Assembly (NCBI GenBank): GCA_021773135.1
Contig: JAJFKP010000010.1
Coordinates: forward strand, 62,001 to 126,000
From: Woeseiaceae bacterium
GTDB lineage: Bacteria > Pseudomonadota > Gammaproteobacteria > Steroidobacterales > Woeseiaceae
Length of the DNA stretch: 64,000 nucleotides
Reading direction: 5' to 3'
Position 1 is the stretch's first letter; every line of letters begins with the position of its first letter. The notes beneath the pieces are model-generated. The model worked only from the letters and a program-made list of their open reading frames with translations. It ran no database searches and had not been told where the DNA came from. The translations under genes and the position numbers were made by a program. Below, one piece after another: positions 17,249-26,607 of this stretch.

Positions 17249-18908
17249 TATTCCTGGCCGCCGCCATGATATGTTCCGCTGCGCGAAATGCCAGCGCCTT
17301 TATCGTCATCGTCGGCTGGCCGCGACCTGATGTGACCATGCTCGACCCGTCGCAAAGGAACAGGTTTTCTACGTCGTGCGCGCGATGATATTTGTCGACG
17401 ACTGACGACGTCGGGTCATCGCCCATGCGACACGTGCCGAGCAAATGTGAGCCGCCGTTCTGGTAACCGTAAGGTAGTTTCCAGACGTGGTCCGCGCCGG
17501 CCGCCTCGGCGATTTCGGCCGCACGATCCTGCAGGAAGCCTGCAATCGCCAAGTCGTCGTCGTGATCGCGATAGGTGATGCGCAGCGAAGGTCGTCCCCA
17601 CCTGTCCTTGTGGGTGGGGTCAATCGTCACATTATTGCGATCCTGCGCGATGGAGGTGGCGCCACAAAACAGGTACATACTACGAGTGAAATCGTGTTCG
17701 AGGTTCGCCTTGAAATCTGCACCCCATGTCGGGCCCCCCGGTCGCGCCCCAATCATCGAAAACATGAACGGTACGGCAGCGGCGAATGGCCGTGCATCGA
17801 TACCACCGCCTCCGTAGAAGCCACGCTTTGGATCTGACTCGTAAAAATCATGGACAATCCGTGAAACCTGCACACCTTTATAGTCATTCAGTGGTTGTTC
17901 AAAAACGGATTTCACGTTGGCGTGGCTGTTGTACATCAGGTTACGACCGACAAAGCCGCTCGAATTCGCCAGGCCGTCGGGATGTTGCGCGCTGGCTGAA
18001 TTCAAAAGCAGGCGCGGCGTCTCGGCGCCGTTAGCCGATACGATAACGGCGCTGGCTTTTTGTGATCGCTCGTTCCCGTCGGGATCATAATAAAAAACTT
18101 CGTCGGCACGCCCGATGTCGTTGGTGCCAATGCGAAACACCGCGCACTCTGCGCGAATTTCACAATTGCCGCTGGCGATGGCGTCCGGAATCATAGCGGC
18201 CAGGGTTGACGATTTGGCGTTGACTTCGCAGCCAAACCCCATACAGAAACCACAGTTGATGCATGCCGGCCGACCGTTGAGTGGTTTTGACAGGATTGCA
18301 TGCGGTTCGGGCTGCGCATTGAGCCCCAGCTTCTTTGCGCCCCGCTCCATGAGCACGCCTGAGGACTTGATCGGAAACGGTGGCATCGGAAACGGTCTGG
18401 AGCGAAACGAATCATTCGGGCCGGGCGCCCCGGACACGCCAATCTCCCAGTCGACGCGCGTGTAATAGGGTTCGAGCTCTGCGTAACTTATCGGCCAGTC
18501 CGCAAAATTGGTGCCACTGATTGGTCCGAGCAGGCTGCGCTCTTTAAAATCAATTTCTCGCAGGCGCCAGAAATTACCGGTGTAGTGGACGCTGCTGCCG
18601 CCGACGGTCTGTGCATAAAAGGCGGGCCCTCTCTGGGCCGGCGCCTCCGCGACTTCTGTGTCATCACGCCGGAAGGTTTGCTGGTGATTGTCGTTGCCAC
18701 CCCCGCTGAGTTCTCCGAAAGCGGAGACGGCAACGGAATCGTGGGTGAAATCTTCGGCCGTGCGAAACGGCCCTTGTTCCAGCACGACCACCTTGAAGCC
18801 ATTCACTGACAGTTCCTTGGCCAGAATGCCGCCCGCGGAACCTGATCCAATGATTACGAAATCGACCGCCTCGTCCAGCGGATAGGTCACCTGGTTCTCA
18901 ATTGCCAT
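17238..18908 (-). CDS. GMC-family FAD oxidoreductase (choline/gluconate dehydrogenase-type large subunit)
   Basis: A 556-residue flavoprotein. The FAD Rossmann motif is VDFVIIGSGSAGGILAKELS at the N-terminus, the GMC substrate signatures include GGSSVHYTGNFWR, and the C-terminal active-site region is GSHLLGTCRMGDDPTSSVVD, with the catalytic His. Cys-rich INCGFCMGFGCEVNAKSS points to the membrane-linked alcohol/gluconate dehydrogenase branch. It has no own signal and would ride with the Tat-exported small subunit encoded just upstream, overlapping by 11 bp. A cytochrome c electron acceptor subunit is not present in the window. Substrate unknown. The start at 18908 was chosen at the beginning of family homology. 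Confidence 0.85.
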   Translation of the reverse strand: MAIENQVTYPLDEAVDFVIIGSGSAGGILAKELSVNGFKVVVLEQGPFRTAEDFTHDSVAVSAFGELSGGGNDNHQQTFRRDDTEVAEAPAQRGPAFYAQTVGGSSVHYTGNFWRLREIDFKERSLLGPISGTNFADWPISYAELEPYYTRVDWEIGVSGAPGPNDSFRSRPFPMPPFPIKSSGVLMERGAKKLGLNAQPEPHAILSKPLNGRPACINCGFCMGFGCEVNAKSSTLAAMIPDAIASGNCEIRAECAVFRIGTNDIGRADEVFYYDPDGNERSQKASAVIVSANGAETPRLLLNSASAQHPDGLANSSGFVGRNLMYNSHANVKSVFEQPLNDYKGVQVSRIVHDFYESDPKRGFYGGGGIDARPFAAAVPFMFSMIGARPGGPTWGADFKANLEHDFTRSMYLFCGATSIAQDRNNVTIDPTHKDRWGRPSLRITYRDHDDDLAIAGFLQDRAAEIAEAAGADHVWKLPYGYQNGGSHLLGTCRMGDDPTSSVVDKYHRAHDVENLFLCDGSSMVTSGRGQPTMTIKALAFRAAEHIMAAARNNAV

Positions 18909-19506
18909 CTTGCGCCGCTCCCTGCATTTCTGACGCATATTCGGTGTCGTAGTATCCGAACGGATGCGCCCACGCATGCGGTGGCCCGTCCATGCCGACC
19001 AGCTTCCAGCCAATGTTGTCGCGGTTGCCGCCATACATTGACATGCCGAACACGCCCGCCATCGTCATGAAGCGGGCACCCTGAAAAAAGGGCGTCTGCT
19101 CTACAGACTTCAGGTATTCATCCTGGTCGGCCGGGGCCAGATCCGAAAAAACTTCGGCGCCGGGATATGCTGCTGCGACGCCGGACTGAAATCCGGCCAG
19201 CATGCCGCGAGCGGGTTCCTTCATGCGCGCAAAAAATGACCCAAATGCCTTGTCGAAAAAGTAGACCGCGCCGGCCTCGGTTGCGCCAGGCGTGTCCGTC
19301 GTCGGCAATATTCTGGCGGCGATCGCAACAATCTCGCGTGCCTCGGTGCTGGTCAGATTTTCAAACGCCGCAACTTCTTCTTTTGCCGTGCAGGCAGCCT
19401 GTGAGACCGCAACAAACGCGGGAATTCCGGCACGCATCATCATGCTGCCGGCGATGGTGCCGGAACCCTGTATGAACAGGCGGCGAGTCAGTGCATCACT
19501 GCGCAT
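18898..19506 (-). CDS. Gluconate 2-dehydrogenase subunit 3-like, Tat-exported
   Basis: A 202-residue small subunit paired with GMC dehydrogenases. The N-terminus holds a Tat signal (TRRLFIQGSG, then a hydrophobic stretch to SQAACTAK). The body contains AREIVAIAARILPTTDTPGA, typical of the family, and ends with AWAHPFGYYDTEYAS. It is likely to carry the folded flavoprotein across the inner membrane. GAGGGAG eight bases upstream supports ATG 19506. It is the first gene of a three-gene minus-strand operon (subunit 3, GMC, RidA) divergent from uraH. Confidence 0.82.
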   Translation of the reverse strand: MRSDALTRRLFIQGSGTIAGSMMMRAGIPAFVAVSQAACTAKEEVAAFENLTSTEAREIVAIAARILPTTDTPGATEAGAVYFFDKAFGSFFARMKEPARGMLAGFQSGVAAAYPGAEVFSDLAPADQDEYLKSVEQTPFFQGARFMTMAGVFGMSMYGGNRDNIGWKLVGMDGPPHAWAHPFGYYDTEYASEMQGAAQDGN

Positions 19507-19674
19507 TAAATTGCTCCCTCGTTGTTCGGTTCGATCCGAATTCAATCAATTGCAAGCGCGAAATCAATTGGCAAAAGTAGCACAGTCACCCAGAACCCGC
19601 CCGCACCGTTAATCTGGCGCGGATCCGGTTCGGCGATAAGAGTCGTTCGGCCGCGCTAATTTGCTGATATTATT

Positions 19675-19686
19675 TAACTTTAGTTA
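19675..19686. promoter_or_regulatory. Dyad TAACT-TT-AGTTA upstream of uraH
   Basis: Perfect 5-bp arms at 19675-19679 and 19682-19686 lie 12 bp before uraH and in the divergent gap shared with the GMC operon. It could be an operator of a MarR/PecS- or LysR-type regulator controlling purine catabolism. No such regulator gene is adjacent, so the assignment is speculative. Confidence 0.3.
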
Positions 19687-19698
19687 GCGGATCATCGC

Positions 19699-20049
19699 AT
19701 GGGAAAGCTCACCACACATGTACTGGATACGGCGTCGGGTAAGCCCGGGGCAGGTGTGCGGATCAGGCTTTACGGATTGATGGCCAATGGTCGCGAGTTA
19801 CTGACCAGTACGATCACCAACAGCGACGGTCGCACCGACGCGCCGCTCCTGGATACAGAGGCATATCAGGCCGGAACCTACGAACTGGAGTTCTCCGTGG
19901 GTGATTATTTTAGAGAACACAGCGTGCAGCAGGCCGATCCGCCTTTCCTCAGTGATGTCGTCATTCGCGTCACGCTCCTGGATAACGAGCACTATCACGT
20001 GCCGTTGCTGGCTTCGCCCTGGAGCTATTCGACCTATCGCGGCAGCTGA
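19699..20049 (+). CDS. uraH: 5-hydroxyisourate hydrolase
   Basis: A 116-residue transthyretin-like enzyme that hydrolyses 5-hydroxyisourate to OHCU. Both signatures are intact: N-terminal THVLDTASGKPGAGV with catalytic His and the C-terminal YHVPLLASPWSYSTYRGS, the expected Tyr-Arg-Gly-Ser end. No signal peptide is present, so it is cytosolic. It is the first gene of the purine-ring degradation operon, and xdhA follows after one base beyond its stop. Confidence 0.95.
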   Translation: MGKLTTHVLDTASGKPGAGVRIRLYGLMANGRELLTSTITNSDGRTDAPLLDTEAYQAGTYELEFSVGDYFREHSVQQADPPFLSDVVIRVTLLDNEHYHVPLLASPWSYSTYRGS

Positions 20050-20050
20050 G

Positions 20051-21568
20051 ATGGCATCTGCGAAAGCCGCTGGCCGAGAAATCAGGCGTTGCGTCCGATT
20101 CATTCTGGATGACGAGGTCGTGACGATCAAACACCCGGATCCGACACGAACCGTGCTGCAATACCTGCGCGAAGATTTGCAGCGCACAGGGACCAAGGAA
20201 GGCTGTGCGGAGGGCGATTGCGGTGCGTGTACCGTAGTCGTCGCTGAAGTCGATGACACTGGCACGCGCCTGCAGGCGCGTGCGATAAACTCGTGCATTC
20301 AGTTTTTGCCGACGCTCGATGGCAAAGAACTATTGACCGTTGAAAGCCTTCGAGACGCCAACAGCAATCTCCATCCGGCACAGCAAGCGATGATTGAATG
20401 CCACGGCTCGCAGTGCGGATTTTGCACACCCGGATTCGTAATGTCGCTTTTCGCACTGTACAAAAATAATGCCAACCCGGGACGGCGGGAGGTGGACGAG
20501 GCGCTGGCGGGAAACCTCTGTCGTTGCACCGGCTATAACCCGATCGTTGCCGCGGCCCGGGAGATGTACAGGGAGTCATCGGACACTGAGGACTGGCGCT
20601 ATCAAGCGGGCGACGGGCAGGCAGGCAAAGACGAGAAGAGGCGCATTGCCATGCTGCGGAAAATTGAGCGAGACGGCCCCTTGCAGGTAACCGCTGACAA
20701 GCGCCAGTTCCTGGCGCCCCGAGACATCAATGCGCTCGCAGATCTGCTGCTGCAGTATCCATCGGCGACTCTCCTGGCCGGCGGCACTGACGTTGGTTTG
20801 TGGGTTACGAAACAGCACCGCGTACTCGATACGATCATCTATACGGGCGACGTCGCTGAACTTACTCGCGCAACGTGCACGGAGACCCATCTCGAGATCG
20901 GCTCGGCCGTTACCCTGACGGATGCGATGCCGCTGCTCCTGGAACACTATCCCTCGTTGACGGAATTGTTTATTCGTTTTGCATCACCGCCTATCCGCAA
21001 TGCCGGCACGCTGGGCGGAAATATCGCCAATGGTTCACCGATTGGTGACACGATGCCGGCACTCCTGGCACTGCGAACGCAGTTGACCTTACGCAAAGGT
21101 GACGAAACACGAATTCTTCCCCTGGCAGACTTTTATCTTGCTTACCAGGAGACCGCGCTGCGGAAAGGAGAGTTTGTTGAGCGAATCCTGATACCGCTGC
21201 CGACCCACGATGTACGGGTAGAGAGCTACAAGATATCCAAGCGCTTCGACCAGGACATATCAGCAGTGTGTGCGGCCTTCAGTCTGCAGCTCGAAGGCAA
21301 TCGGGTAGCGGCGTTCGTGGCAGCGTTTGGTGGTATGGCCGCGATACCTGCCCGGGCGCTCAACTGTGAGCGCGCACTCGTCGGGCAACAGTGGAACAGT
21401 GAGTCAATTGCGGCAGCAATGAACGCCTTGGACGAAGATTTTACGCCGCTGTCGGATATGCGTGCGTCAGCTGCTTACCGGCAGCAGGTCAGCAAGAATC
21501 TTTTGCAGCGGTTTTTCCTTGCTTCCGGCAGCGCCCGCTCGGCGGGTGTGTATCACTATGGGCGCTGA
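20051..21568 (+). CDS. xdhA: Xanthine dehydrogenase small subunit (2Fe-2S and FAD domains)
   Basis: A 505-residue electron-transfer subunit. The first [2Fe-2S] cluster is bound by GCAEGDCGACTVVV and by Cys in INSCIQFLPTLDG. The second is bound by GSQCGFCTPGF and NLCRCTGYNPIV. From about residue 200 the FAD domain follows, with LLAGGTDVGLWVT and FASPPIRNAGTLGGNIANGS. The split architecture (XdhA with XdhB) is the bacterial two-subunit type. The start ATG at 20051 follows the uraH stop directly, and the 3' end overlaps xdhB by 11 bp. It oxidises hypoxanthine and xanthine to urate with XdhB. Confidence 0.95.
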   Translation: MASAKAAGREIRRCVRFILDDEVVTIKHPDPTRTVLQYLREDLQRTGTKEGCAEGDCGACTVVVAEVDDTGTRLQARAINSCIQFLPTLDGKELLTVESLRDANSNLHPAQQAMIECHGSQCGFCTPGFVMSLFALYKNNANPGRREVDEALAGNLCRCTGYNPIVAAAREMYRESSDTEDWRYQAGDGQAGKDEKRRIAMLRKIERDGPLQVTADKRQFLAPRDINALADLLLQYPSATLLAGGTDVGLWVTKQHRVLDTIIYTGDVAELTRATCTETHLEIGSAVTLTDAMPLLLEHYPSLTELFIRFASPPIRNAGTLGGNIANGSPIGDTMPALLALRTQLTLRKGDETRILPLADFYLAYQETALRKGEFVERILIPLPTHDVRVESYKISKRFDQDISAVCAAFSLQLEGNRVAAFVAAFGGMAAIPARALNCERALVGQQWNSESIAAAMNALDEDFTPLSDMRASAAYRQQVSKNLLQRFFLASGSARSAGVYHYGR

Positions 21569-23870
21569 ATCGAGCAAAATCAGCGGCGCAGTTGGAACCG
21601 CTTTTCCGCACGAAAGCAGTCGCCTGCACGTGACCGGACATGCTACGTACACGGACGACATTCCGGAGCCGCAGGAAATATTGCACCTGGCAGTTGGCAT
21701 GAGTTCGAACCCGCATGCAAGAATCGCGAATCTCGATCTTTCCGCAGTGTCGGCGGCGCCCGGTGTGGCTTACGTAATGACCGCAGACGACATTCCCGGG
21801 AGCAACAATTGCGGTCCGGTTCTGGATGACGACCCCATTCTCGCCCCGGGGTTGGTCCAGTACGCGGGCCAGGCCGTATTCGCCGTAGCGGCGACCACAG
21901 TCGACGCAGCCCGCAAGGCGGCGCGTCTTGCCGTCATTGACTATGAGTCATTGCCCCCGGTTCTGGATATTCGCGAGGCCGTGGCACAAGGGTCGTTTGT
22001 GCTGCCCACCGAAAGAATCGTGCGCGGCGATAGCAGCGGTGCAATAGCAGGTGCCCGGCACCGACTATCGGGCAGCGTTGACCTGGGCGGTCAGGATCAG
22101 TTTTACCTCGAGGGGCAGGTGGCGCTCGCGCTGCCTAAAGAAGATGGCGATATTTTCGTTTACAGCTCGACCCAGCATCCGGGCGAAGTGCAGCACCTCG
22201 TCGCCGGTGCAATCGGCAAGCAGTCTAAGGACGTTGTAGTCGAGTGTCGCCGAATGGGCGGGGCGTTCGGTGGCAAGGAAAGCCAGGCAGCCTTGATTGC
22301 CTGTATCGCCGCGTTGATGGCGGCCAAAACGGGCAAGGCCTGCAAACTTCGACTGGATCGCGATGTCGATATGCTAATGACCGGCAAGCGCCACGATTTT
22401 GCCATTGACTACGAGGTTGGTTTCGACGAAAGCGGCCGCATAGCCGGTGTCGAATTCATGTTCGCTTCCCGCTGTGGCATGTCAGCCGATCTGTCCGGCG
22501 CGATCAACGACCGCACCATGTTTCATTGTGACAACGCCTATTTCCTGGAAAACGTCACTATCGTTTCGCATCGCTGCAAGACCAACACCGTATCGAATAC
22601 GGCATTCCGCGGGTTCGGCGGGCCACAGGGCATGTTCGGCATTGAGATAGTTGTGGATGAAATTGCCCGGTATCTGAAAATCGACTCGCTGGCGGTTCGC
22701 CGCCGAAATTTTTATGGCATTGGCACACGGGATGTTACCCAGTACCGGCAGAAAATTGAGGACAATGTGATACATGACATTGTCGACTCGCTGGTGGAAT
22801 CGTCTGCCTACGAAAGTCGCGTTGCGGCGCTGAGAGAATTCAACGCAGCCAGTGACGTGCTCAAGAAAGGCATCGCATTGACGCCGGTCAAATTCGGCAT
22901 TTCGTTCACCGCAACACACCTCAACCAGGCAGGCGCGCTGGTCCATGTTTACACCGACGGCACCGTTCATCTCAATCATGGCGGCACGGAAATGGGCCAG
23001 GGGCTGTTTACGAAAGTTGCGCAGGTCGTGGCAGAGGAACTGCAGATCGATATAGAGCAGATCAAGATCACCGCGTCCGATACCAGCAAGGTGCCTAACG
23101 CATCTGCAACAGCGGCCTCAAGCGGCGCTGACCTGAACGGCATGGCGGCACAGGCGGCGGCGCGCAAAATAAAAGGCAGGCTGGTTGAATTTGCTGCGGC
23201 GCATTTTTCGGTTACCGAACAGGAGATCAAGTTTTCGAAAAACAAGGTTCATGCCGGCGATAACGTGGTCTCATTTGCCGAGCTCGCCCACCTGGCGTGG
23301 TTTGCACGCGTTTCACTGTCCGCCACCGGCTATTATCGCACGCCGCGAATCAACTACGACCGCGCTACCTTCAGCGGCAGACCGTTTTTCTATTTTGCTT
23401 ACGGAGCCGCGGTTGCCGAAGTCATTATTGATACGCTGACCGGCGAAAATCGCCTGCTACGTGTCGACATCCTGCACGACTGCGGCCGGTCACTTAATCC
23501 GGCTATCGATCTCGGCCAGATCGAAGGTGGATTCGTGCAGGGTGCCGGATGGCTGACGTCTGAACAACTCTGGTGGAACGAAGCCGGGGAACTCAAGACA
23601 CATGCTCCATCGACCTACAAGATTCCCCTAAGCTCAGACGTTCCGGCTGAGTTCAACGTCCGCATGTTCGATTCACCAAACCCGGAAAAAACCATTTATC
23701 GCTCCAAGGCGGTCGGTGAGCCGCCGCTCATGCTCAGTCTGTCCGTGTTCCACGCGATCCGCGATGCTGTCGCCAGTGTTTCCAACTACACCGTTCACCC
23801 GCATCTGCATGCACCGGCTACGCCGGAAGCCGTATTGGTCGCCGTCATGGCGCAGCATTCCAGTGCGTAG
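21558..23870 (+). CDS. xdhB: Xanthine dehydrogenase molybdopterin subunit
   Basis: A 770-residue subunit holding the molybdenum cofactor and substrate site. Visible landmarks are HVTGHATYTDDIPEP at the start, the Moco segment GGAFGGKESQAA, TAFRGFGGPQGMFG with the substrate arginine, LNHGGTEMGQGLFTKVAQV, and KAVGEPPLML, which carries the catalytic glutamate. Length and order fit XdhB proteins. The start was set at 21558 inside the xdhA end, since residues upstream of it have no family match. It overlaps the start of xdhC by eight bases. Confidence 0.95.
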   Translation: MGAESSKISGAVGTAFPHESSRLHVTGHATYTDDIPEPQEILHLAVGMSSNPHARIANLDLSAVSAAPGVAYVMTADDIPGSNNCGPVLDDDPILAPGLVQYAGQAVFAVAATTVDAARKAARLAVIDYESLPPVLDIREAVAQGSFVLPTERIVRGDSSGAIAGARHRLSGSVDLGGQDQFYLEGQVALALPKEDGDIFVYSSTQHPGEVQHLVAGAIGKQSKDVVVECRRMGGAFGGKESQAALIACIAALMAAKTGKACKLRLDRDVDMLMTGKRHDFAIDYEVGFDESGRIAGVEFMFASRCGMSADLSGAINDRTMFHCDNAYFLENVTIVSHRCKTNTVSNTAFRGFGGPQGMFGIEIVVDEIARYLKIDSLAVRRRNFYGIGTRDVTQYRQKIEDNVIHDIVDSLVESSAYESRVAALREFNAASDVLKKGIALTPVKFGISFTATHLNQAGALVHVYTDGTVHLNHGGTEMGQGLFTKVAQVVAEELQIDIEQIKITASDTSKVPNASATAASSGADLNGMAAQAAARKIKGRLVEFAAAHFSVTEQEIKFSKNKVHAGDNVVSFAELAHLAWFARVSLSATGYYRTPRINYDRATFSGRPFFYFAYGAAVAEVIIDTLTGENRLLRVDILHDCGRSLNPAIDLGQIEGGFVQGAGWLTSEQLWWNEAGELKTHAPSTYKIPLSSDVPAEFNVRMFDSPNPEKTIYRSKAVGEPPLMLSLSVFHAIRDAVASVSNYTVHPHLHAPATPEAVLVAVMAQHSSA

Positions 23871-24918
23871 CCTCCTACCTTGCCTTGTAGCGCTGCAACA
23901 GGCAGGTACACCGGCCGTGTTGCTGGCTGTCGTGTCAGTGCGCGGCTCGACGCCACGTGAGGTCGGTGCGAGGATGATCGTTACCGAGACGGAAACCATT
24001 GGCACGATCGGCGGCGGGCAGCTGGAATACCAGTGTGTACAGCTGGCCTGCAAGCAGCTGCGAAACTCAGGTCCACAGCCGGTCCCGCAAACGCGGCGCT
24101 TCGCGCTGGGCGCTAACTGCGGCCAATGCTGTGGCGGCGTTGCAGAAATAATGTTCGAAACGCTTACTACCCGGAATGGCGGCTGGCTACCTGCGCTGCA
24201 CGCCTGTTACCAGCGCAGACAACCCGTTGTGCTGGCGAGCCGGCTAAATGGTGCAAGCCACACAATCTTGATTACGACTAATGATCAGAAGTGCTTCCCG
24301 GTGGGGGAATCGGGTCCGGAGGACGCGATCTCGGCGGCGCAAGCGGTTCTGGAATCACGTGGCGACGCCCTGGTCTGCGGCGGTTATTTCCTCGAGCCAG
24401 TGCGCGAAAGCAGTTTTCACATTGCGATATTCGGCGCCGGCCACGTCGGTGCCGCGCTGGTCGATGTGCTGAGCAGGCTTGATTGCGCTGTCCGTTGGAT
24501 CGACGCGCGCAGAAACATATTTCCCGAAGCAACACCGGATAATGTGAGTGTTGTCGAATGCAGCGATCCTGCGCGAGAAGTCGCGGCGCTGCCGGCAGGG
24601 TCGTATTTCCTCGTCATGACCCACAGCCACGCACTCGATCAGGAAATCTGCCAAAAGATCTTGCAGCGACGCGACGCTGCCTATTGTGGCCTGATAGGCA
24701 GTGTGACCAAGCGCAGGAGGTTTGAGCGCCTGATGAAAAAGCAGGGCCTGTCGGCACAATTGCTTGAGCAACTTGTTTGTCCTATTGGAATCGACGGCAT
24801 CTCAGGCAAACAACCCGTAGAAATTGCGATCGCGGTCAGCGCAGAAATGCTCAAGATCAGGGACAGCATCGCCATGGCAGAAGCAACGGATCTATTTTGT
24901 TGTGAGGTGCAGGCCTGA
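23863..24918 (+). CDS. xdhC: XdhC molybdenum-cofactor sulfurase/insertion chaperone
   Basis: A 351-residue accessory protein that binds sulfurated Moco and delivers it to XdhB. The N-terminal XdhC_CoxI part reads LLAVVSVRGSTPREVGARMIVTE with GTIGGGQLEYQ. The C-terminal Rossmann part has IAIFGAGHVGAALVDVLSRL and YCGLIGSVTKRRRFERLM. Cysteines in GANCGQCCGG may handle the sulfur. The start is inferred as GTG at 23863, overlapping the xdhB stop, because the reading frame upstream is only an xdhB shadow. The end overlaps puuD by one base. Confidence 0.92.
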   Translation: MRSLLPCLVALQQAGTPAVLLAVVSVRGSTPREVGARMIVTETETIGTIGGGQLEYQCVQLACKQLRNSGPQPVPQTRRFALGANCGQCCGGVAEIMFETLTTRNGGWLPALHACYQRRQPVVLASRLNGASHTILITTNDQKCFPVGESGPEDAISAAQAVLESRGDALVCGGYFLEPVRESSFHIAIFGAGHVGAALVDVLSRLDCAVRWIDARRNIFPEATPDNVSVVECSDPAREVAALPAGSYFLVMTHSHALDQEICQKILQRRDAAYCGLIGSVTKRRRFERLMKKQGLSAQLLEQLVCPIGIDGISGKQPVEIAIAVSAEMLKIRDSIAMAEATDLFCCEVQA

Positions 24919-26102
24919 TGGAAGCCTATATTGTCGACTGGCTCAACCTGTTGGGTCGCTGGGTGCACTTCATCACCGGCATCGCCTGGATCGGTTCTTC
25001 GTTCTATTTCATATGGCTCGACAACCACCTGGAAGCGCCGCAGGAAAAAGTCGATGACGATAAGGGCGTAGGTGGCGAACTCTGGTCAGTGCATGGCGGC
25101 GGCTTTTATCATGCGCAGAAATACCGGGTCGCGCCGCAGGTTCTGCCGGAAACCCTGCACTGGTTCAAGTGGGAGGCCTATACAACCTGGATTACCGGGA
25201 TGTTCTTACTGGCCCTTGTCTATTGGTACGGCGCCGAAGTCTATCTCATCGACCGCACCGTCGCCGATCTGAGTCCTGGATTTGCCGTCGGCATCGCAAT
25301 CGCGATACTCGTTGGCGGCTGGATCGTCTATGACCAGATGTGCAGGTCGCCGCTGGGTCGAAACGCAAGTGTTTTTGCCGTCGTACTGTTCGCAATGACA
25401 GCATTGCTTGCCTGGGGTCTGTGCCAGCTTTTCAGTGGTCGAGGGGCCTACATCCATTTTGGGGCCGTGCTTGGCACCATTATGGTTGCCAACGTTTTGA
25501 TGGTGATTATCCCGGGGCAGCGGCGCATGGTCGCTGCGTTTGCGAATAATGAAGATCCGGATCCCGAGGATGGAATTCGCGCCAAGCAGCGCTCGGTGCA
25601 TAACACCTATTTCACTTTACCGGTACTGTTCGTCATGACCAGCAACCACTACGCGATGACGTACAGTCACGAATACAACTGGCTGATACTCATTGCAATA
25701 ACGCTGGTCGGCGCGTTGATACGAGTCTATTTCGTCGCGCGCCACAAGGGCAAAGCGTCGCCGCTACCGATCATTGTTGCAGCCTTGCTCATCCTCGCCC
25801 TGGCTGCGGCACTCGCACCCTCGTCGCGCGCGACGACGGTCGAAACGGTCAGTCTTGCAACGGTACGACCCGTCATCGAAAGCCGCTGTACGATATGCCA
25901 CTCCGCAGCCCCAACGCATCCGGCTTTTCCTGCGGCGCCTGGCGGTGTGATGCTGGATACGGATGAGCAAATAAACGCGGAGGCGTCCAGAATTCATCAG
26001 CAAACTGTCGTGCTGCAGGTCATGCCAATCGGCAACCTGACACAAATGAGCGAAGCCGAACGAGCGCTGGTGGATGCCTGGTTTCTGTCAAACGATGAGT
26101 GA
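24918..26102 (+). CDS. puuD: Membrane urate hydroxylase PuuD with C-terminal cytochrome c domain
   Basis: A 394-residue inner-membrane protein that oxidises urate to 5-hydroxyisourate, passing electrons to the respiratory chain instead of O2. About eight hydrophobic helices include WVHFITGIAWIGSSFYFIWL and YAMTYSHEYNWLILIAITL; histidines in these helices are likely haem or metal ligands. After the last helix a cytochrome c module is present, with the haem motif RCTICH and a possible distal Met in LQVMPIGN. It directly follows xdhC (TGATG overlap) and precedes uraD. This is the non-peroxide-forming route, and no soluble uricase is in the window. Confidence 0.92.
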   Translation: MEAYIVDWLNLLGRWVHFITGIAWIGSSFYFIWLDNHLEAPQEKVDDDKGVGGELWSVHGGGFYHAQKYRVAPQVLPETLHWFKWEAYTTWITGMFLLALVYWYGAEVYLIDRTVADLSPGFAVGIAIAILVGGWIVYDQMCRSPLGRNASVFAVVLFAMTALLAWGLCQLFSGRGAYIHFGAVLGTIMVANVLMVIIPGQRRMVAAFANNEDPDPEDGIRAKQRSVHNTYFTLPVLFVMTSNHYAMTYSHEYNWLILIAITLVGALIRVYFVARHKGKASPLPIIVAALLILALAAALAPSSRATTVETVSLATVRPVIESRCTICHSAAPTHPAFPAAPGGVMLDTDEQINAEASRIHQQTVVLQVMPIGNLTQMSEAERALVDAWFLSNDE

Positions 26103-26607
26103 CCATTTGCACAATGCCGATATGGATGTTGAAGCGTTCGTCAAGCGCTACGGCGGAATATACGAACATTCGGACTGGGTGCCCAGGGAGTCTTTCGTTG
26201 CTGCGATCGATGCCAGGGACGCAGAGGAACTCGCGGAGCTGTTTGCGGAATGCGTGGACAATGCAAGCCACGACCGCCGCCTGGAACTTATTCGCGCCCA
26301 TCCCGATCTTGCAGGGCGAGCCGCAATTGCTGGCGAACTCACGGTTGAGTCAAATTCGGAGCAGGCCAGTGCCGGAATAGATCAATGTACGCCGGAGGAA
26401 TTCGCCAGGTTCCAGGACCTGAACAATCGCTACACGGAAAAATTCGGCTTCCCGTTCGTCATGGCGGTACGTAACAGCGACCGCAAAGCAATCCTGTCGG
26501 CATTTGCCACACGTCTGCACAATGACGCCACGGACGAATTCGAGACGGCGATTGCCGAGATACACAAGATAGCGTTGTTGCGACTCAAGGCGATGGAAAA
26601 GCAATGA
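26095..26607 (+). CDS. uraD: 2-oxo-4-hydroxy-4-carboxy-5-ureidoimidazoline decarboxylase
   Basis: A 170-residue enzyme converting OHCU to S-allantoin. Family landmarks are the catalytic His region LIRAHPDLAGRAA, the loop LNNRYTEKFGFPFVMAVR, and the C-terminal helix with EIHKIALLRLKAM. The start at 26095 overlaps the puuD stop by eight bases, and its end overlaps the allantoicase start through ATGA. An allantoinase should act next but is not encoded here. Confidence 0.93.
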   Translation: MSDHLHNADMDVEAFVKRYGGIYEHSDWVPRESFVAAIDARDAEELAELFAECVDNASHDRRLELIRAHPDLAGRAAIAGELTVESNSEQASAGIDQCTPEEFARFQDLNNRYTEKFGFPFVMAVRNSDRKAILSAFATRLHNDATDEFETAIAEIHKIALLRLKAMEKQ

